A stretch of 64,000 nucleotides of DNA from an uncultured Mailhella sp. Lineage in GTDB: Bacteria > Desulfobacterota > Desulfovibrionia > Desulfovibrionales > Desulfovibrionaceae. Every line of letters begins with the position of its first letter. Position 1 is the stretch's first letter. Below the pieces are notes generated by a model, which was given only the letters and a program-made list of their open reading frames with translations, ran no database searches and was not told the DNA's origin. Both the position numbers and the translations under genes were made by a program. Location: contig NZ_OZ007001.1 in the NCBI RefSeq assembly GCF_963931295.1, positions 1,178,001 through 1,242,000 of the forward strand, given 5' to 3'. Shown here piece after piece: positions 29,073 through 38,556 of this stretch.

Positions 29073-31163
29073 ATGATGGAGCGTCCCGCCCCTTCCGCCA
29101 TTCCCGCGACTCCCGGCGTCTATATTTACAAGGACGCCGGGGGCCGCATCATTTATGTGGGCAAGGCCCGCAATCTGCGCAGGCGCGTGCTCTCCTACTT
29201 CCGCCCCGCCGATCAGCTCACGGCCAAGACCGCAGCCATGATCGGCCGCGCGGCGGGCATCGAATTTCTCACCACCACCACGGAAAAAGAGGCCCTTCTG
29301 CTCGAAGCCAGCCTCATCAAGAAGCATCGCCCGCACTACAACATCTGCCTGCGCGACGACAAGCAGTACGTCATGTTCCGGCTCTCGGAAAAGGATCCCT
29401 TTCCGCGGCTGGAAATCGTGCGGCGCATGAAGCGGCGCGACGGCGCGCGCTATTTCGGCCCGTTCACCTCGGGACTCGCCGCCAGAGAAACCTGGAAGAC
29501 CATTCATCGCATCTTTCCCCTGCGCCGCTGTTCCGACAGGGCCATGAAGAACAGGGAAACGCCCTGTCTCTACCATCACATCCATCTGTGCGCGGCTCCC
29601 TGCACCGGAGAAATTTCCGCCGAAGCCTACGCCGACATGACCCGCCGCGTGACGCTGCTGCTCTCCGGCAAGTCCACGGAACTCGTCGACATGCTGCGCA
29701 GCGCCATGGAAAAGGCCTCCGACGATCTGGACTTTGAACGCGCGGCCTCCCTGCGCGATCAGATACGCGCCATCGAAAAGACCATCGAAAAGCAGGCCAT
29801 CGTGCTCCAGAGCGGCGGCGACATGGACGTGCTCGGTCTGGTGAGCCTGCCCGACGGCCTGGCGCTCGGCATCGTGTTCGTGCGGCACGGCCTCGTGCAG
29901 GACCGCAGCGCCTTCTTCTGGCCGGGCCTCGGTCTGGAAGACGCCTCGGAACTTCTGTGGAGCTTTCTTGTGCAGTTCTATCAGGCCGGGCGCTCCATTC
30001 CTCCGCGCATCATTCTGCCGTATCTGCCGTGGGAGGAAGGCCCGTCGGGTTCGGCTCTCACCGTGGATTCCCAGAGCGCGCTTGTGGCTCCCCACGCCTC
30101 GGCGAACATGGGCTCTCCATTTCTTGCAGGCGGCGGGGTCACGCCCTGCTTCTGCGGCGAAGACACGCTCGCCGCGCCCGCGCAGAACGAGGCCGAGCCG
30201 AAGCGCGCGCCCGGCCTCATTGAACAGGCCGCCGCCCTGCTTGCGGAACAGGACAGAGAAAACGCCGCGCCCGTGCCCGACGAAGACGAGGAAAACGGCC
30301 GCCAGACCATGGAAGACGTCCTCGCCGAACTTCGCGGCGGCCCGGTGCGTCTTGCCGTGCCGAGGAACGAAGAGGAACGGCATCTTCTGGACATGGCCCG
30401 CAGCAACGCGCGCGAATCCGCCAAAAACCGCAAGGACGACTCCCTGGCGGACAAGCTCGCCGCGGCCTTCCGCTTCGACAGGCCCGTCGTGCGCGTGGAA
30501 TGCGCCGACGTGTCCCACACCGGCGGCGAAGCCACCAAGGTGGGCGCGGTCGTGTACGAAGACGGGCGTCCGCTCAAGGACGACTACCGGGTATGGAACA
30601 TCGAGGGAGCCGGAGGCGACGACTACGCCGCGCTCTCCATGTGGGCGAAAAAGCGTCTGGAACACGGCGAGCCCTGGCCCGATCTTCTGCTCATCGACGG
30701 CGGACGCGGGCAGCTGGCCGCCGTGTACAAGATTCTCAGCGACGAGCTTGCGGAAGAGGACGGCCGTCTGCCCTTCCTGCTGGCAGGCATCGCCAAGGCC
30801 AGGGACGAACGCGGTCACGCCGACCGCCGCGCGGGCAACGTGGCCGACCGCATCTTCGTGCCCGGCCGCAGCAATCCCCTGCAGCTCCGGGAAGGCTGCC
30901 CCGAACTGCTCTTTCTCCAGGTGGTGCGCGACGCGGCGCACGACTTTTCCATCGGGCGGCATCGGCAGGCCCGCGCCCGGCAGGCCTTCAGCGGCGAGCT
31001 TCAGCAGCTGCCCGGCATCGGCAGGGAAACGGCGCGCCTGCTGTGGGAGCACTTCGATTCCGTGGCCGACATGAAGGCCGCCACCGAAGCCAGACTCATG
31101 GAACTGCCCGGCATAGGGAAAAAGAAGGCCGAAGCCATCCGAAGCGCGCTGCAAAAGCTGTAG
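29073..31163 (+). CDS. uvrC: Excinuclease ABC subunit C
   Basis: Makes the two incisions in nucleotide excision repair with UvrAB. 696 aa, about 80-100 longer than usual. GIY-YIG nuclease domain at residues ~13-90 (PGVYIYKDAGG, IYVGKARNLRRR), a UVR/UvrB-binding region around 205-240, the RNase H-like second nuclease domain (EcADVSHTGG, about 475, and LLIDGGRGQL, about 540), and twin helix-hairpin-helix motifs at the end (LPGIGRETAR, LPGIGKKKAE). The extra length sits at ~330-430 as an Ala/Glu-rich, low-complexity insert. Close coupling to purF is by spacing only. Confidence 0.95.
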   Translation: MMERPAPSAIPATPGVYIYKDAGGRIIYVGKARNLRRRVLSYFRPADQLTAKTAAMIGRAAGIEFLTTTTEKEALLLEASLIKKHRPHYNICLRDDKQYVMFRLSEKDPFPRLEIVRRMKRRDGARYFGPFTSGLAARETWKTIHRIFPLRRCSDRAMKNRETPCLYHHIHLCAAPCTGEISAEAYADMTRRVTLLLSGKSTELVDMLRSAMEKASDDLDFERAASLRDQIRAIEKTIEKQAIVLQSGGDMDVLGLVSLPDGLALGIVFVRHGLVQDRSAFFWPGLGLEDASELLWSFLVQFYQAGRSIPPRIILPYLPWEEGPSGSALTVDSQSALVAPHASANMGSPFLAGGGVTPCFCGEDTLAAPAQNEAEPKRAPGLIEQAAALLAEQDRENAAPVPDEDEENGRQTMEDVLAELRGGPVRLAVPRNEEERHLLDMARSNARESAKNRKDDSLADKLAAAFRFDRPVVRVECADVSHTGGEATKVGAVVYEDGRPLKDDYRVWNIEGAGGDDYAALSMWAKKRLEHGEPWPDLLLIDGGRGQLAAVYKILSDELAEEDGRLPFLLAGIAKARDERGHADRRAGNVADRIFVPGRSNPLQLREGCPELLFLQVVRDAAHDFSIGRHRQARARQAFSGELQQLPGIGRETARLLWEHFDSVADMKAATEARLMELPGIGKKKAEAIRSALQKL

Positions 31164-31627
31164 ATCCGGGGGAACATCGCGCCCGGGCCTCCTTTCTCCG
31201 ACGCCGCTCCGGCAAACGACGCGCCGGACTCTTCGCTGCATCCCCTCCCCCCCCTCGACTCCCCCCTGCCTCCGGCAGCGCAGACAAGACGCTTTTGCCG
31301 CGCGCATGACGCCCGGTCGCCCCTGCGCACTGCATCGCAGAAAGCGCGGCCGGCCCAGACTCCGATAAAACGGCAGACCCCACGGCCCGAACCGGAAACA
31401 CGGCGCGCCACGCCCTGCGCGATCGCCGCGCGCCTGCGCAGGCATCTCTGCTCCGGCGCTCTTCCGCACAAAAAACGCCGCCCCTGTTGACAGAACGGCG
31501 CTATCTTTCTAGAGCTGAGCATGAGTCGCGCTTCGATGCGCCGCATCCTCTCCGGCGCGCCGCCGCTTTCCGATCCCCTTCCCGCGGAACGCCGGCCGCG
31601 GTTTTCAACGTCCGACACGGAGGCCCC
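31164..31627. other. Gap between uvrC and the transporter gene
   Basis: About 460 bp, GC-rich. A weak hairpin CGCCGCCCCTGTT..AACGGCG (near 31478-31497) could end the uvrC transcript. No gene is supported. Confidence 0.4.
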
Positions 31628-32512
31628 ATGGGATTTCTGCTCGCTCTTATTTCTTCCGCCGCCTTCGGTCTCATTCCGCTCTTCAGCCTGCCCCTTTTGC
31701 GCGACGGCATGTCGGCCGAATGCGTGCTCTTCTACCGCTTCCTCTTCGGCGCGCTGGCGCTTTTCCCCATTCCCGTGCTCCGGCACGCCCGCCTCGCCGC
31801 CCCGCCGCGCGAACTTGCTCGTCTGGCCGTGTTCAGCATCATGTACGCCCTCGCCGCCCTGCTCATGTTCCAGGGCTTTCACTACCTGCCGAGCGGCGTG
31901 GCTTCCACGCTCCAGTTTCTCTATCCGCTCATGGTCATGATCATCATGATCCTCTTCTTTCACGAAAAGCCTTCCCTCATCACGGCGTGTTCCGTGCTGC
32001 TCGCCATTCTCGGCGTCTTTCTCCTGAGCGGCGGCGAAGGCGAAGGCTCCGTCAGTCCCAAGGGCATCGTTCTGCTCCTCGTTTCCGCGCTGTGCAACGC
32101 CGTGTACATCTGCGGCCTGCACGTTGCCCGCATCCGCAGCATTTCAGGCCTCAGCATCACCTTCTGGGTGCTCTTCTTCGGCATGCTGGCCTCCCTCGCC
32201 AACGCGCTGGCTTCCGGCACCTTCCAGTGGCTGCATTCCTGGCAGGAACTCTGCCTCGCCGTGCTCCTCGCCGTGGTCACCGCGGCCATTTCCAACCTCA
32301 CACTCGTGCTAGCCATACAGCGCATCGGCTCCACCATGGCGTCCATACTCGGCGTCATGGAGCCGCTCACCGCCGTCACCGTGGGCATCTTCGTCTTCGA
32401 CGAACCCGCCACTCCGGGCGTGTTCGCCGGCGTGGCCGTCATCTGCGTTGCGGTGCTTCTCGTCATGGCAGGCCCGCAGCTTCTCGCACGTCTGCGTCCC
32501 GGACGCGCCTGA
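31628..32512 (+). CDS. EamA/DMT-family transporter
   Basis: Inner-membrane carrier, probably an exporter of a metabolite. 294 aa from ATG 31628 with CGGAGG upstream; an earlier start would add a hydrophilic stretch not typical of the family. About ten hydrophobic segments, with the internal two-fold EamA repeat: ALISSAAFGLIPLFSLPLL at the start of the first and LLVSALCNAVYICGLHVA at the start of the second. The repeat ends MEPLTAVTVGIFVFDE, family-typical. Substrate unknown. Confidence 0.85.
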   Translation: MGFLLALISSAAFGLIPLFSLPLLRDGMSAECVLFYRFLFGALALFPIPVLRHARLAAPPRELARLAVFSIMYALAALLMFQGFHYLPSGVASTLQFLYPLMVMIIMILFFHEKPSLITACSVLLAILGVFLLSGGEGEGSVSPKGIVLLLVSALCNAVYICGLHVARIRSISGLSITFWVLFFGMLASLANALASGTFQWLHSWQELCLAVLLAVVTAAISNLTLVLAIQRIGSTMASILGVMEPLTAVTVGIFVFDEPATPGVFAGVAVICVAVLLVMAGPQLLARLRPGRA

Positions 32513-32852
32513 CTCCCGCTTTCCCCGGCGGTTCAGCGTCACAGCAATATCCCGCCCCGGCCTTTCTTTCCAAATCTTGCAAAAGGCGAGCCGCATCCTC
32601 CCCTTTCTGCAACATAACGCCCCAAAGCGCGTCCGGCGGCCCCTTTTTTCGTCCGTTGCGAGCGCCATCGGCAGACAACGAACGCGCCTTTCCGCTCCTG
32701 AACCGCACAGCAAACGCCCTCCGAACGGCGTCAGGAGCATGCAACGTCATGCAAAAGCCCTGCGGCGCAATGCATCACAGCCTTCTGCACCTTCATCGGC
32801 AAGAACGCCGTCATCTTTCCTGACGGCAATATTTCGCGAAACAGTTTGAAAC

Positions 32853-32881
32853 GTGACAAAAAACAATGCGTTCCCTATACA
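32853..32881 (+). promoter_or_regulatory. Promoter of the Spy/ZraP-like gene
   Basis: GTGACA (32853-32858), 17-bp spacer, TATACA (32876-32881), giving a leader of about 60 nt. The rest of the 32513-32945 gap shows no gene. Confidence 0.5.
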
Positions 32882-32945
32882 CTGAACTTGTGGACCACAT
32901 GCCGACAACAACTTCTCTTCACATTCTCTTCAAAAGGAACACATC

Positions 32946-33443
32946 ATGACCAGAAAGACCATCGCCGCTTCTCTCGCCGCCGTTATCTTTGCCGCCAGCC
33001 TTCCCGCCGCCGCCATGGCCCGTCCCGACTTCCACGGAAGATACCGCGACTGCCCGGCCCTCGCCGACTGTCCGGCCCAGACCCAGCTCACCGCCGATCA
33101 GAAGGCCCAGCTCGACAAATTCCATGAAGAACACTACAAGGCCGTCACTCCCCTGCGCGACAGCCTCAGAGAAAAATACATGACCCTGAATGCCCTGTCC
33201 GGCAATCCCAACGCCAGCCCCGACGAAATCCGTCAGCTCACGGCCGACATCACCAAGCTCAGAACGCAGATCCGCACCGTGAACGACGACTTCTCCGCCA
33301 AGCTCGTCAAGGCCGGACTCCCCTGCCCGCGCAACGGCATGGGCTACGGTCGTCACGACGGCTACGGCATGGGCTACGGACACCGCGGTTACGGTCACGA
33401 CGGCTACGGTCACGGCATGGGTCGCGGCGACTGCCTGCGCTAG
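32946..33443 (+). CDS. Spy/CpxP/ZraP-like periplasmic protein with His/Gly/Tyr-rich tail
   Basis: 165 aa with AAGGAAC before ATG 32946. A signal peptide (residues 1-25, AASLAAVIFAASLPAAAMA) points to the periplasm. The core (~45-125) is a helical region with two LTADQKAQLDKF / ITKLRTQIRTV helices as in the zinc resistance-associated protein/Spy family of envelope-stress chaperones. The last ~35 residues repeat GYGRHDGYG-type units rich in His, which could bind Zn, Ni or Cu. It is a single gene with its own promoter and terminator. Confidence 0.75.
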   Translation: MTRKTIAASLAAVIFAASLPAAAMARPDFHGRYRDCPALADCPAQTQLTADQKAQLDKFHEEHYKAVTPLRDSLREKYMTLNALSGNPNASPDEIRQLTADITKLRTQIRTVNDDFSAKLVKAGLPCPRNGMGYGRHDGYGMGYGHRGYGHDGYGHGMGRGDCLR

Positions 33444-33520
33444 CCCCGTGCGGGGAATCCGCCTCCTCCTCGCGGATCGCCTTCCCCGCCGTTTCCCTGC
33501 ATCAACGCCGCACTCCTGAG

Positions 33521-33563
33521 AAAAAAGGCCGACGGACATTCCCCCTGTCCGTCGGCCTTTCCT
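33521..33563. terminator. Bidirectional terminator
   Basis: Perfect 12-bp arms GGCCGACGGACA (33527-33538) and TGTCCGTCGGCC (33546-33557) flanked by AAAAAA on one side and TTTCCTTT on the other, between convergent genes. Confidence 0.9.
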
Positions 33564-33689
33564 TTAAATGAATATCCGCGCTGCGGCACTCTTCATCCGC
33601 AAAAATTTTTTCTCCCACGACAAAACGCCGCCCCGAAGCCTTTCCGGCGCGCGTCCGAAAAACACGCTGCGGGCCCTGATTGAGGCACG

Positions 33690-34370
33690 TCAACCGTTCC
33701 GACGCTGTTCCTTGAGCGCGTTCAGGCCGCCCAGCGCGTAACGGGTCATGCTCTCCACCACGCTCTCCGGCGTCTCCATGAAGCGCGGCAGCAAAATCGA
33801 CTGTATCTTTTCGGGAAAAAGCACAAGAAACATGCACGGAAAAAGCAGCATGGCCGAAGCGTGCCCGGCCTGTTCCGAACCGGGCTCAAAGCCCGTGATC
33901 TCGCACACGAGGCTGCGCACCACACTCAGCCTGGGCAGCACGCTCTCCACCAGAGGCGCAGGCAGATGCGACGACGGCGAAGCCACCTCGCGCAAAAGCA
34001 CGGGAAGCCCCCAAAGTTCTGGAGCCTTCAGCGCGGCACGCACAAAAAGTTCAAGAAAGGCGCGCAGCTTGGCTTCCGAATCGGCGCCGGAATCCATGAC
34101 GGCGTTGAGCTCCTCCAGACTGACGAGCTGCCGATGCGCTTCCACCAGCACCTCTTCGTACAGCGCTTCCTTGCCGCCGAAATAGTAATTGACCGCCGCG
34201 CCGTTGACCCCGGCCCTTTGGCAGATTTCCCGGGTGGTCGCCCTGGCGTAGCCGAGCTCGGCAAACACGCGCCCCGCAGCCTCAAGCACCACCCCCCGGG
34301 TGGAAAGACCGTCTCTGCGCGGCGCGCTCCGCCTGCGCGGAACGTATGCGTATGCCTGCTCATGTTCCAT
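33690..34370 (-). CDS. TetR-family regulator, CecR-like
   Basis: Likely repressor of the divergent exporter operon. 226 aa from ATG 34370 (MEHEQAYAY); an ATG 18 bp upstream is also possible. N-terminal HTH (about residues 28-75: VLEAAGRVFAELGYARATTREICQRAGVNGAAVNYYFGGKEAL) is typical of TetR. The C-terminal half fits the DUF1956 domain of E. coli CecR (YbiH), which controls the ybhGFSR operon. The same gene pair in the same arrangement strongly supports the role. Ligand unknown. Confidence 0.8.
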   Translation of the reverse strand: MEHEQAYAYVPRRRSAPRRDGLSTRGVVLEAAGRVFAELGYARATTREICQRAGVNGAAVNYYFGGKEALYEEVLVEAHRQLVSLEELNAVMDSGADSEAKLRAFLELFVRAALKAPELWGLPVLLREVASPSSHLPAPLVESVLPRLSVVRSLVCEITGFEPGSEQAGHASAMLLFPCMFLVLFPEKIQSILLPRFMETPESVVESMTRYALGGLNALKEQRRNG

Positions 34371-34400
34371 GAAAAAACGGTACGGCAAAATATTTCAAAC

Positions 34401-34437
34401 GTCAAATTCAAACATGAAATTGAACTTTATATTTGAC
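34401..34437. promoter_or_regulatory. Candidate operator between the regulator and exporter genes
   Basis: Nested inverted repeats: outer GTCAAAT (34401-34407) and ATTTGAC (34431-34437), inner TTCAA (34408-34412) and TTGAA (34420-34424). It is in the AT-rich divergent promoter region and is the best candidate TetR-family binding site here. Confidence 0.55.
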
Positions 34438-34507
34438 TTTTTCACGCAAGGTTTCTACCCTGAAAACAGAGAAAACTTTCCTGCCCTGAACACGAAAGAG
34501 GGCTGAA

Positions 34508-35512
34508 ATGAAAAAGATTATCCTCATTCTTGCCGCGATGGCGATCCTTGTCGGCGGCTGGCTGTTCTGGCGTTTTTTGCCCTCCGACGAATCGCCGGAC
34601 ACGCTGAAGCTCTACGGCAATGTGGACATCCGTCAGGTGTCGCTGGCCTTTGAACAGGGCGGACGCGTCACGGAACTTTTTGCCGAGGAAGGCGACCGCG
34701 TGACGCGCGGTCAGCTGCTCGCCCGGGTGGACGTCACCGGCCTGAAGCTCGAAGCGGACAAGCTGCGCGCGGACATTGCGGCTCAGGAACAGAATCTGCT
34801 CAAGATGAAGAACGGCAACCGGCCGGAGGAAATCGCCCGGGCGGAAGCCGCGCTGCGCACGGCCGAGGCGTCTCTTGAACAGGCAAAGCGCAACGACGCG
34901 CGCATGGCCAGCCTGCGCCGCGGCAATTCCGTGAGCGCACAGGAGCGGGAAAACGCACAGACCTCGCTTCGCGTGGCGCAGGGGCAGCGCGACGAGGCGG
35001 CCCACGCCCTCGCGCTTCTGCGCGAGGGCTACCGCGACGAAGACATCGCCATGGCTGCGGCGCAGCTCTCCTCCGCCCGAGCGGCGCTCGCCGTCATGCA
35101 GCACAACATCGAACTCGGCGAGCTCTTCTCGCCCACGGAGGCGGTGGTCAGCTCCCGCCTGCTGGAGCCCGGCGACATGGCCTCTTCGGCCACGCCCGTA
35201 TTTCTGCTTTCCCTCACCTCGCCCAAGTGGGTGCGCGCCTACGTGACGGAGCCGCAGCTCGGCCGCATCCGTCAGGGCATGAAGGCCGACATCCTCACCG
35301 ACTCCTTCCCCGAAGCCGTGCCCGGTCGGGTGGGCTACATTTCGCCCACGGCGGAATTCACGCCTAAAAGCGTGCAGACCGAAGACCTGCGCACCTCGCT
35401 GCTCTACGAAGTGCGCATCGTGGCCGACGATGCCGGCGACCGTCTTCGTCTCGGCATGCCCGTGAGCGTTGTCGTTCATGAAGACGCGGCGGGAGTCCGC
35501 CATGACGACTGA
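34508..35512 (+). CDS. HlyD-family membrane fusion protein (YbhG-like)
   Basis: Periplasmic adaptor of an ABC exporter. 334 aa with AGAGGG before ATG 34508. One N-terminal membrane anchor (ILILAAMAILVGGWLFW), a split lipoyl/barrel domain (FEQGGRVTELFAEEGDRVTRGQLLARVD, about 48-75, and ELFSPTEAVVSSRLLEPGD later), and a long coiled coil between (~80-195). Its stop overlaps the start of the ATPase gene. Order adaptor-ATPase-permease-permease equals ybhGFSR of E. coli, which exports drug-like cations. Confidence 0.88.
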   Translation: MKKIILILAAMAILVGGWLFWRFLPSDESPDTLKLYGNVDIRQVSLAFEQGGRVTELFAEEGDRVTRGQLLARVDVTGLKLEADKLRADIAAQEQNLLKMKNGNRPEEIARAEAALRTAEASLEQAKRNDARMASLRRGNSVSAQERENAQTSLRVAQGQRDEAAHALALLREGYRDEDIAMAAAQLSSARAALAVMQHNIELGELFSPTEAVVSSRLLEPGDMASSATPVFLLSLTSPKWVRAYVTEPQLGRIRQGMKADILTDSFPEAVPGRVGYISPTAEFTPKSVQTEDLRTSLLYEVRIVADDAGDRLRLGMPVSVVVHEDAAGVRHDD

Positions 35513-37430
35513 CGACGGAACACGCCTTTCTCAGCGCACGCCCGGCGACGGAATCGTGGTCAGCGCCCGCGCGCTCGGCAAGACGTTTGCGGGAAAGAAC
35601 GCGACCGTCACCGCGCTTGCCTCGCTCGATCTGGACGTGCCCGCCGGAGCCATGACGGCCTTCGTGGGGCCGGACGGTGCGGGCAAGACCACCTTTCTGC
35701 GCATGATATGCGGCCTGCTTGCGCCTTCGAGCGGCACTCTCGCCGTGCTCGGTCGCGACGCCGCAAGGCAGAGTGCGGACATTCAGAGCCGCATCAGCTA
35801 CATGCCGCAGAAGTTCGGTCTGTACGAAGACCTGAGCGTGATGGAAAACCTGAATCTCTACGCCGACCTGCACGGCGTGTCCGCCGAGACGCGGAAAACG
35901 CGCTTTTGCCGCCTGCTGGACATGACCGATCTTGCCCGCTTCACGGCGCGTCCCGCGGGCAAGCTCTCCGGCGGCATGAAGCAGAAGCTGGCCCTGGCCT
36001 GCACGCTGGTGCGCTCGCCGGAGCTGCTGCTGCTCGACGAACCTTCCGTGGGCGTGGATCCGCTTTCCCGGCGGGAGCTGTGGGCCATCATTGCCGGCAT
36101 GGTGAAGGAGGAGAGGCTCTCCGTCATCGTGAGCACGGCCTACATGGACGAGGCCGAGCGCTGCGATCACGTGGTGGTTCTGCACGAAGGCAGGCTGCTG
36201 GCTCAGGGCACGCCGGAAGAACTGCGCCGACTGACCGCCGGGCTCTGCTTCGCCTCCGACGTTCCGCACGGCGTGAAGGCGCGCCGACTTCAGGCCTGGC
36301 TGCTCGATCAGCCCTCGCTCGTCATGGACGCCGTGCCCGAAGGCAGCCGCGTGCGCTTCGTGCTCTCGCCCGAATGCGGCAAAAACGGCATTCCGGAAGC
36401 GCTGCTTGCCCCTTCCGAAGGCGTGCTTCGCCTTCGGCCCGAAGACTGCCGCCCCGTCGCTCCCCGCCTCGAAGACAGCTTCATGTTTCTTCTCCGGCAC
36501 AGGGACAACCCCGCGCCCGACGCTTCTTCCGACGCTGCCGTCGGCACAGGCTCCGGAACACCTGAACCGGATGCCGGAGCAGACCGACAGGGCGTCGGGT
36601 CAACGTCGCTCTCTTCCGGGGCAACGGCTTCCCCCGTCGACGCCTCTTCGCCGAACACTCCGGCAGGCGACGACGAACCCGTCATTGAAGTGCGCGACCT
36701 GGTGCGCAAATTCGGCGACTTCACCGCCGTGGCCAGCACGTCCTTTTCCGTGCGGCGCGGGGAGGTGTTCGGCCTGCTCGGGCCCAACGGCGCGGGCAAA
36801 ACCACCACCTTCCGCATGCTCTGCGGTCTGCTGCCCGCCACCAGCGGCTATCTGCGCGTGGCCGGAGAAAATCTGCGCAAAGCCGCCGCGCACGCCCGCA
36901 CCCGCGTGGGCTACGTTTCCCAGAAATTTTCCCTGTACGGCAATCTTTCCGTGCTGGAAAACCTGCGCTTCTTCGGCGGCGTGTACGGGCTCGGCCCCTT
37001 TGCCCTGCGCAGGCGCATCCGCGAAGTGCTGGAAGAATTCGACCTTGCCGGGCACGAACACGATTTGAGCGGCGCCATGCCGGGCGGCTTCAAGCAGCGT
37101 CTTTCCATGGCCGTGGGCATGCTGCACAAGCCGGAAATCCTTTTTCTTGACGAACCCACGAGCGGCATTGATCCGCTGGCACGCCGCGTGTTCTGGCGGC
37201 GCATCACCACGCTGTCGGACGAAGGCACCACCATCATCATCACCACGCACTTCATGGAGGAAGCCGAATACTGCGACCGCATGCTCATTCAGGACGCCGG
37301 ACGGGTGCTCGCCCTCGGCACGCCGGACGAAGTGCGCGCGCAGGGCGGCAACTCCCCCACCATGGAAGAAGCCTTCATTCACATCGTGGAGCGCTCGCGG
37401 GCCGAACGCGCCGCAAAGGAGGGCTCATGA
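35502..37430 (+). CDS. ABC exporter ATPase with two fused nucleotide-binding domains (YbhF-like)
   Basis: 642 aa from ATG 35502 with GGGAG upstream, overlapping the adaptor gene by 11 bp. Domain 1 (~15-300) has Walker A GPDGAGKTT, signature LSGGMKQKLALA and Walker B LLLLDEPSVGVDP. A Ser/Pro/Asp-rich linker (~330-385) joins domain 2 with GPNGAGKTT, a degenerate signature (AMPGGFKQRLSMA) and Walker B ILFLDEPTSGIDP. The weak second signature is normal for YbhF proteins. Stop and next start overlap in ATGA, so the operon is translationally coupled. Confidence 0.9.
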   Translation: MTTDDGTRLSQRTPGDGIVVSARALGKTFAGKNATVTALASLDLDVPAGAMTAFVGPDGAGKTTFLRMICGLLAPSSGTLAVLGRDAARQSADIQSRISYMPQKFGLYEDLSVMENLNLYADLHGVSAETRKTRFCRLLDMTDLARFTARPAGKLSGGMKQKLALACTLVRSPELLLLDEPSVGVDPLSRRELWAIIAGMVKEERLSVIVSTAYMDEAERCDHVVVLHEGRLLAQGTPEELRRLTAGLCFASDVPHGVKARRLQAWLLDQPSLVMDAVPEGSRVRFVLSPECGKNGIPEALLAPSEGVLRLRPEDCRPVAPRLEDSFMFLLRHRDNPAPDASSDAAVGTGSGTPEPDAGADRQGVGSTSLSSGATASPVDASSPNTPAGDDEPVIEVRDLVRKFGDFTAVASTSFSVRRGEVFGLLGPNGAGKTTTFRMLCGLLPATSGYLRVAGENLRKAAAHARTRVGYVSQKFSLYGNLSVLENLRFFGGVYGLGPFALRRRIREVLEEFDLAGHEHDLSGAMPGGFKQRLSMAVGMLHKPEILFLDEPTSGIDPLARRVFWRRITTLSDEGTTIIITTHFMEEAEYCDRMLIQDAGRVLALGTPDEVRAQGGNSPTMEEAFIHIVERSRAERAAKEGS

Positions 37431-38554
37431 ACGGATTCCTCCGCCGCCTGAAGGCGCTTACCATCAAGGAAATCAGGCAGATATCCAGAGATCCGAGCAG
37501 CATCATGATAGGCATCGCGCTGCCCATCATCCTGATTCTGATTTTCGGCTACGGCCTTTCTCTGGACGTGAAGAACGCGCCCGTGGCCGTGGTCATGGAA
37601 AAATCCACGCCGCTTGCGCGCGACGTGCTCGCCGGACTCAACGGCTCGGCCTATTTTTCGCCCCGCTACGCCGCCTCCATGCACGAGGCGGAAGTCATGC
37701 TCAAAAAACGCGAGGTGGACGCCATCATACGCACCGGCAGCGACTTCGACAGCCGCTTCGCCCGGGGGGACGCCGAGGTGCAGCTCATTCTGCACGGCGT
37801 GGATTCCACCACGGCCACGCTCATCGGTCAGTACGTCTCCGCGCTGCTCTCCCTGCACACGCAGATGAGTCTCGACCGGCAGGGAAAAAGCGCCCCGCAG
37901 CTTGCGGGCGTCGCCTCGGTGCAGAGCCGCATGTGGTTCAACGAGGCCGCCGACAGCACCTGGTACCTGGTGCCGGGGCTCATCGTCATCATCATGACTC
38001 TGGTGGGCGCGTTTCTCACGGCGCTCATCATGGCCAGAGAATGGGAACGCGGCACGCTGGAAGCCCTGTTCGTCTCGCCCGTGGGCCGCGCGGAAATTCT
38101 GCTCTCCAAGATCATTCCCTACTTCCTGCTCGGCATGGCCGGACTTCTGCTCTGCCTTGCGGCCGCGCGCTGGCTGTTTTCCGTGCCCATGCGCGGAAGC
38201 ATGATCCTGTTTCTGCTCTGCTCCTCGCTGTATCTCATCGTGGCGCTCGGCATGGGACTGGCCATCTCCTCCGTGACGCGCAGTCAGTTTCTTTCCTGTC
38301 AGATTGCGCTCGTGGTGAGCTTTCTGCCCGCCATCATTCTTTCGGGCTTTCTCTTCGATCTGCGCAGCGTGCCCCTCGTGGCCCGCGTGGTGGGCAATAT
38401 TCTGCCCGCCACCTACTACATGGAAATTCTGAAAACCCTGTTCCTCGCCGGAAACAACGCCTCCATTCTCCTGCGCGACTGTGCGGCCCTGCTCTTCTAC
38501 GCCGTGCTCTTCATGGGAGTCGCCGTGCGCTTCACCCGCAAAAATCTGGACTAG
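37427..38554 (+). CDS. ABC-2 type permease (YbhS-like)
   Basis: 375 aa. One N-terminal membrane helix (IALPIILILIFGYGLSLDV), a ~150-residue periplasmic domain, then about five membrane helices, the ABC-2 layout. Conserved AREWERGTLEALFVSPVGRAEIL follows the second helix. It starts in the ATGA overlap with the ATPase and is followed after 2 bp by its paralogue; the two probably form a heterodimer. Confidence 0.88.
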   Translation: MNGFLRRLKALTIKEIRQISRDPSSIMIGIALPIILILIFGYGLSLDVKNAPVAVVMEKSTPLARDVLAGLNGSAYFSPRYAASMHEAEVMLKKREVDAIIRTGSDFDSRFARGDAEVQLILHGVDSTTATLIGQYVSALLSLHTQMSLDRQGKSAPQLAGVASVQSRMWFNEAADSTWYLVPGLIVIIMTLVGAFLTALIMAREWERGTLEALFVSPVGRAEILLSKIIPYFLLGMAGLLLCLAAARWLFSVPMRGSMILFLLCSSLYLIVALGMGLAISSVTRSQFLSCQIALVVSFLPAIILSGFLFDLRSVPLVARVVGNILPATYYMEILKTLFLAGNNASILLRDCAALLFYAVLFMGVAVRFTRKNLD

Positions 38555-38556
38555 CC

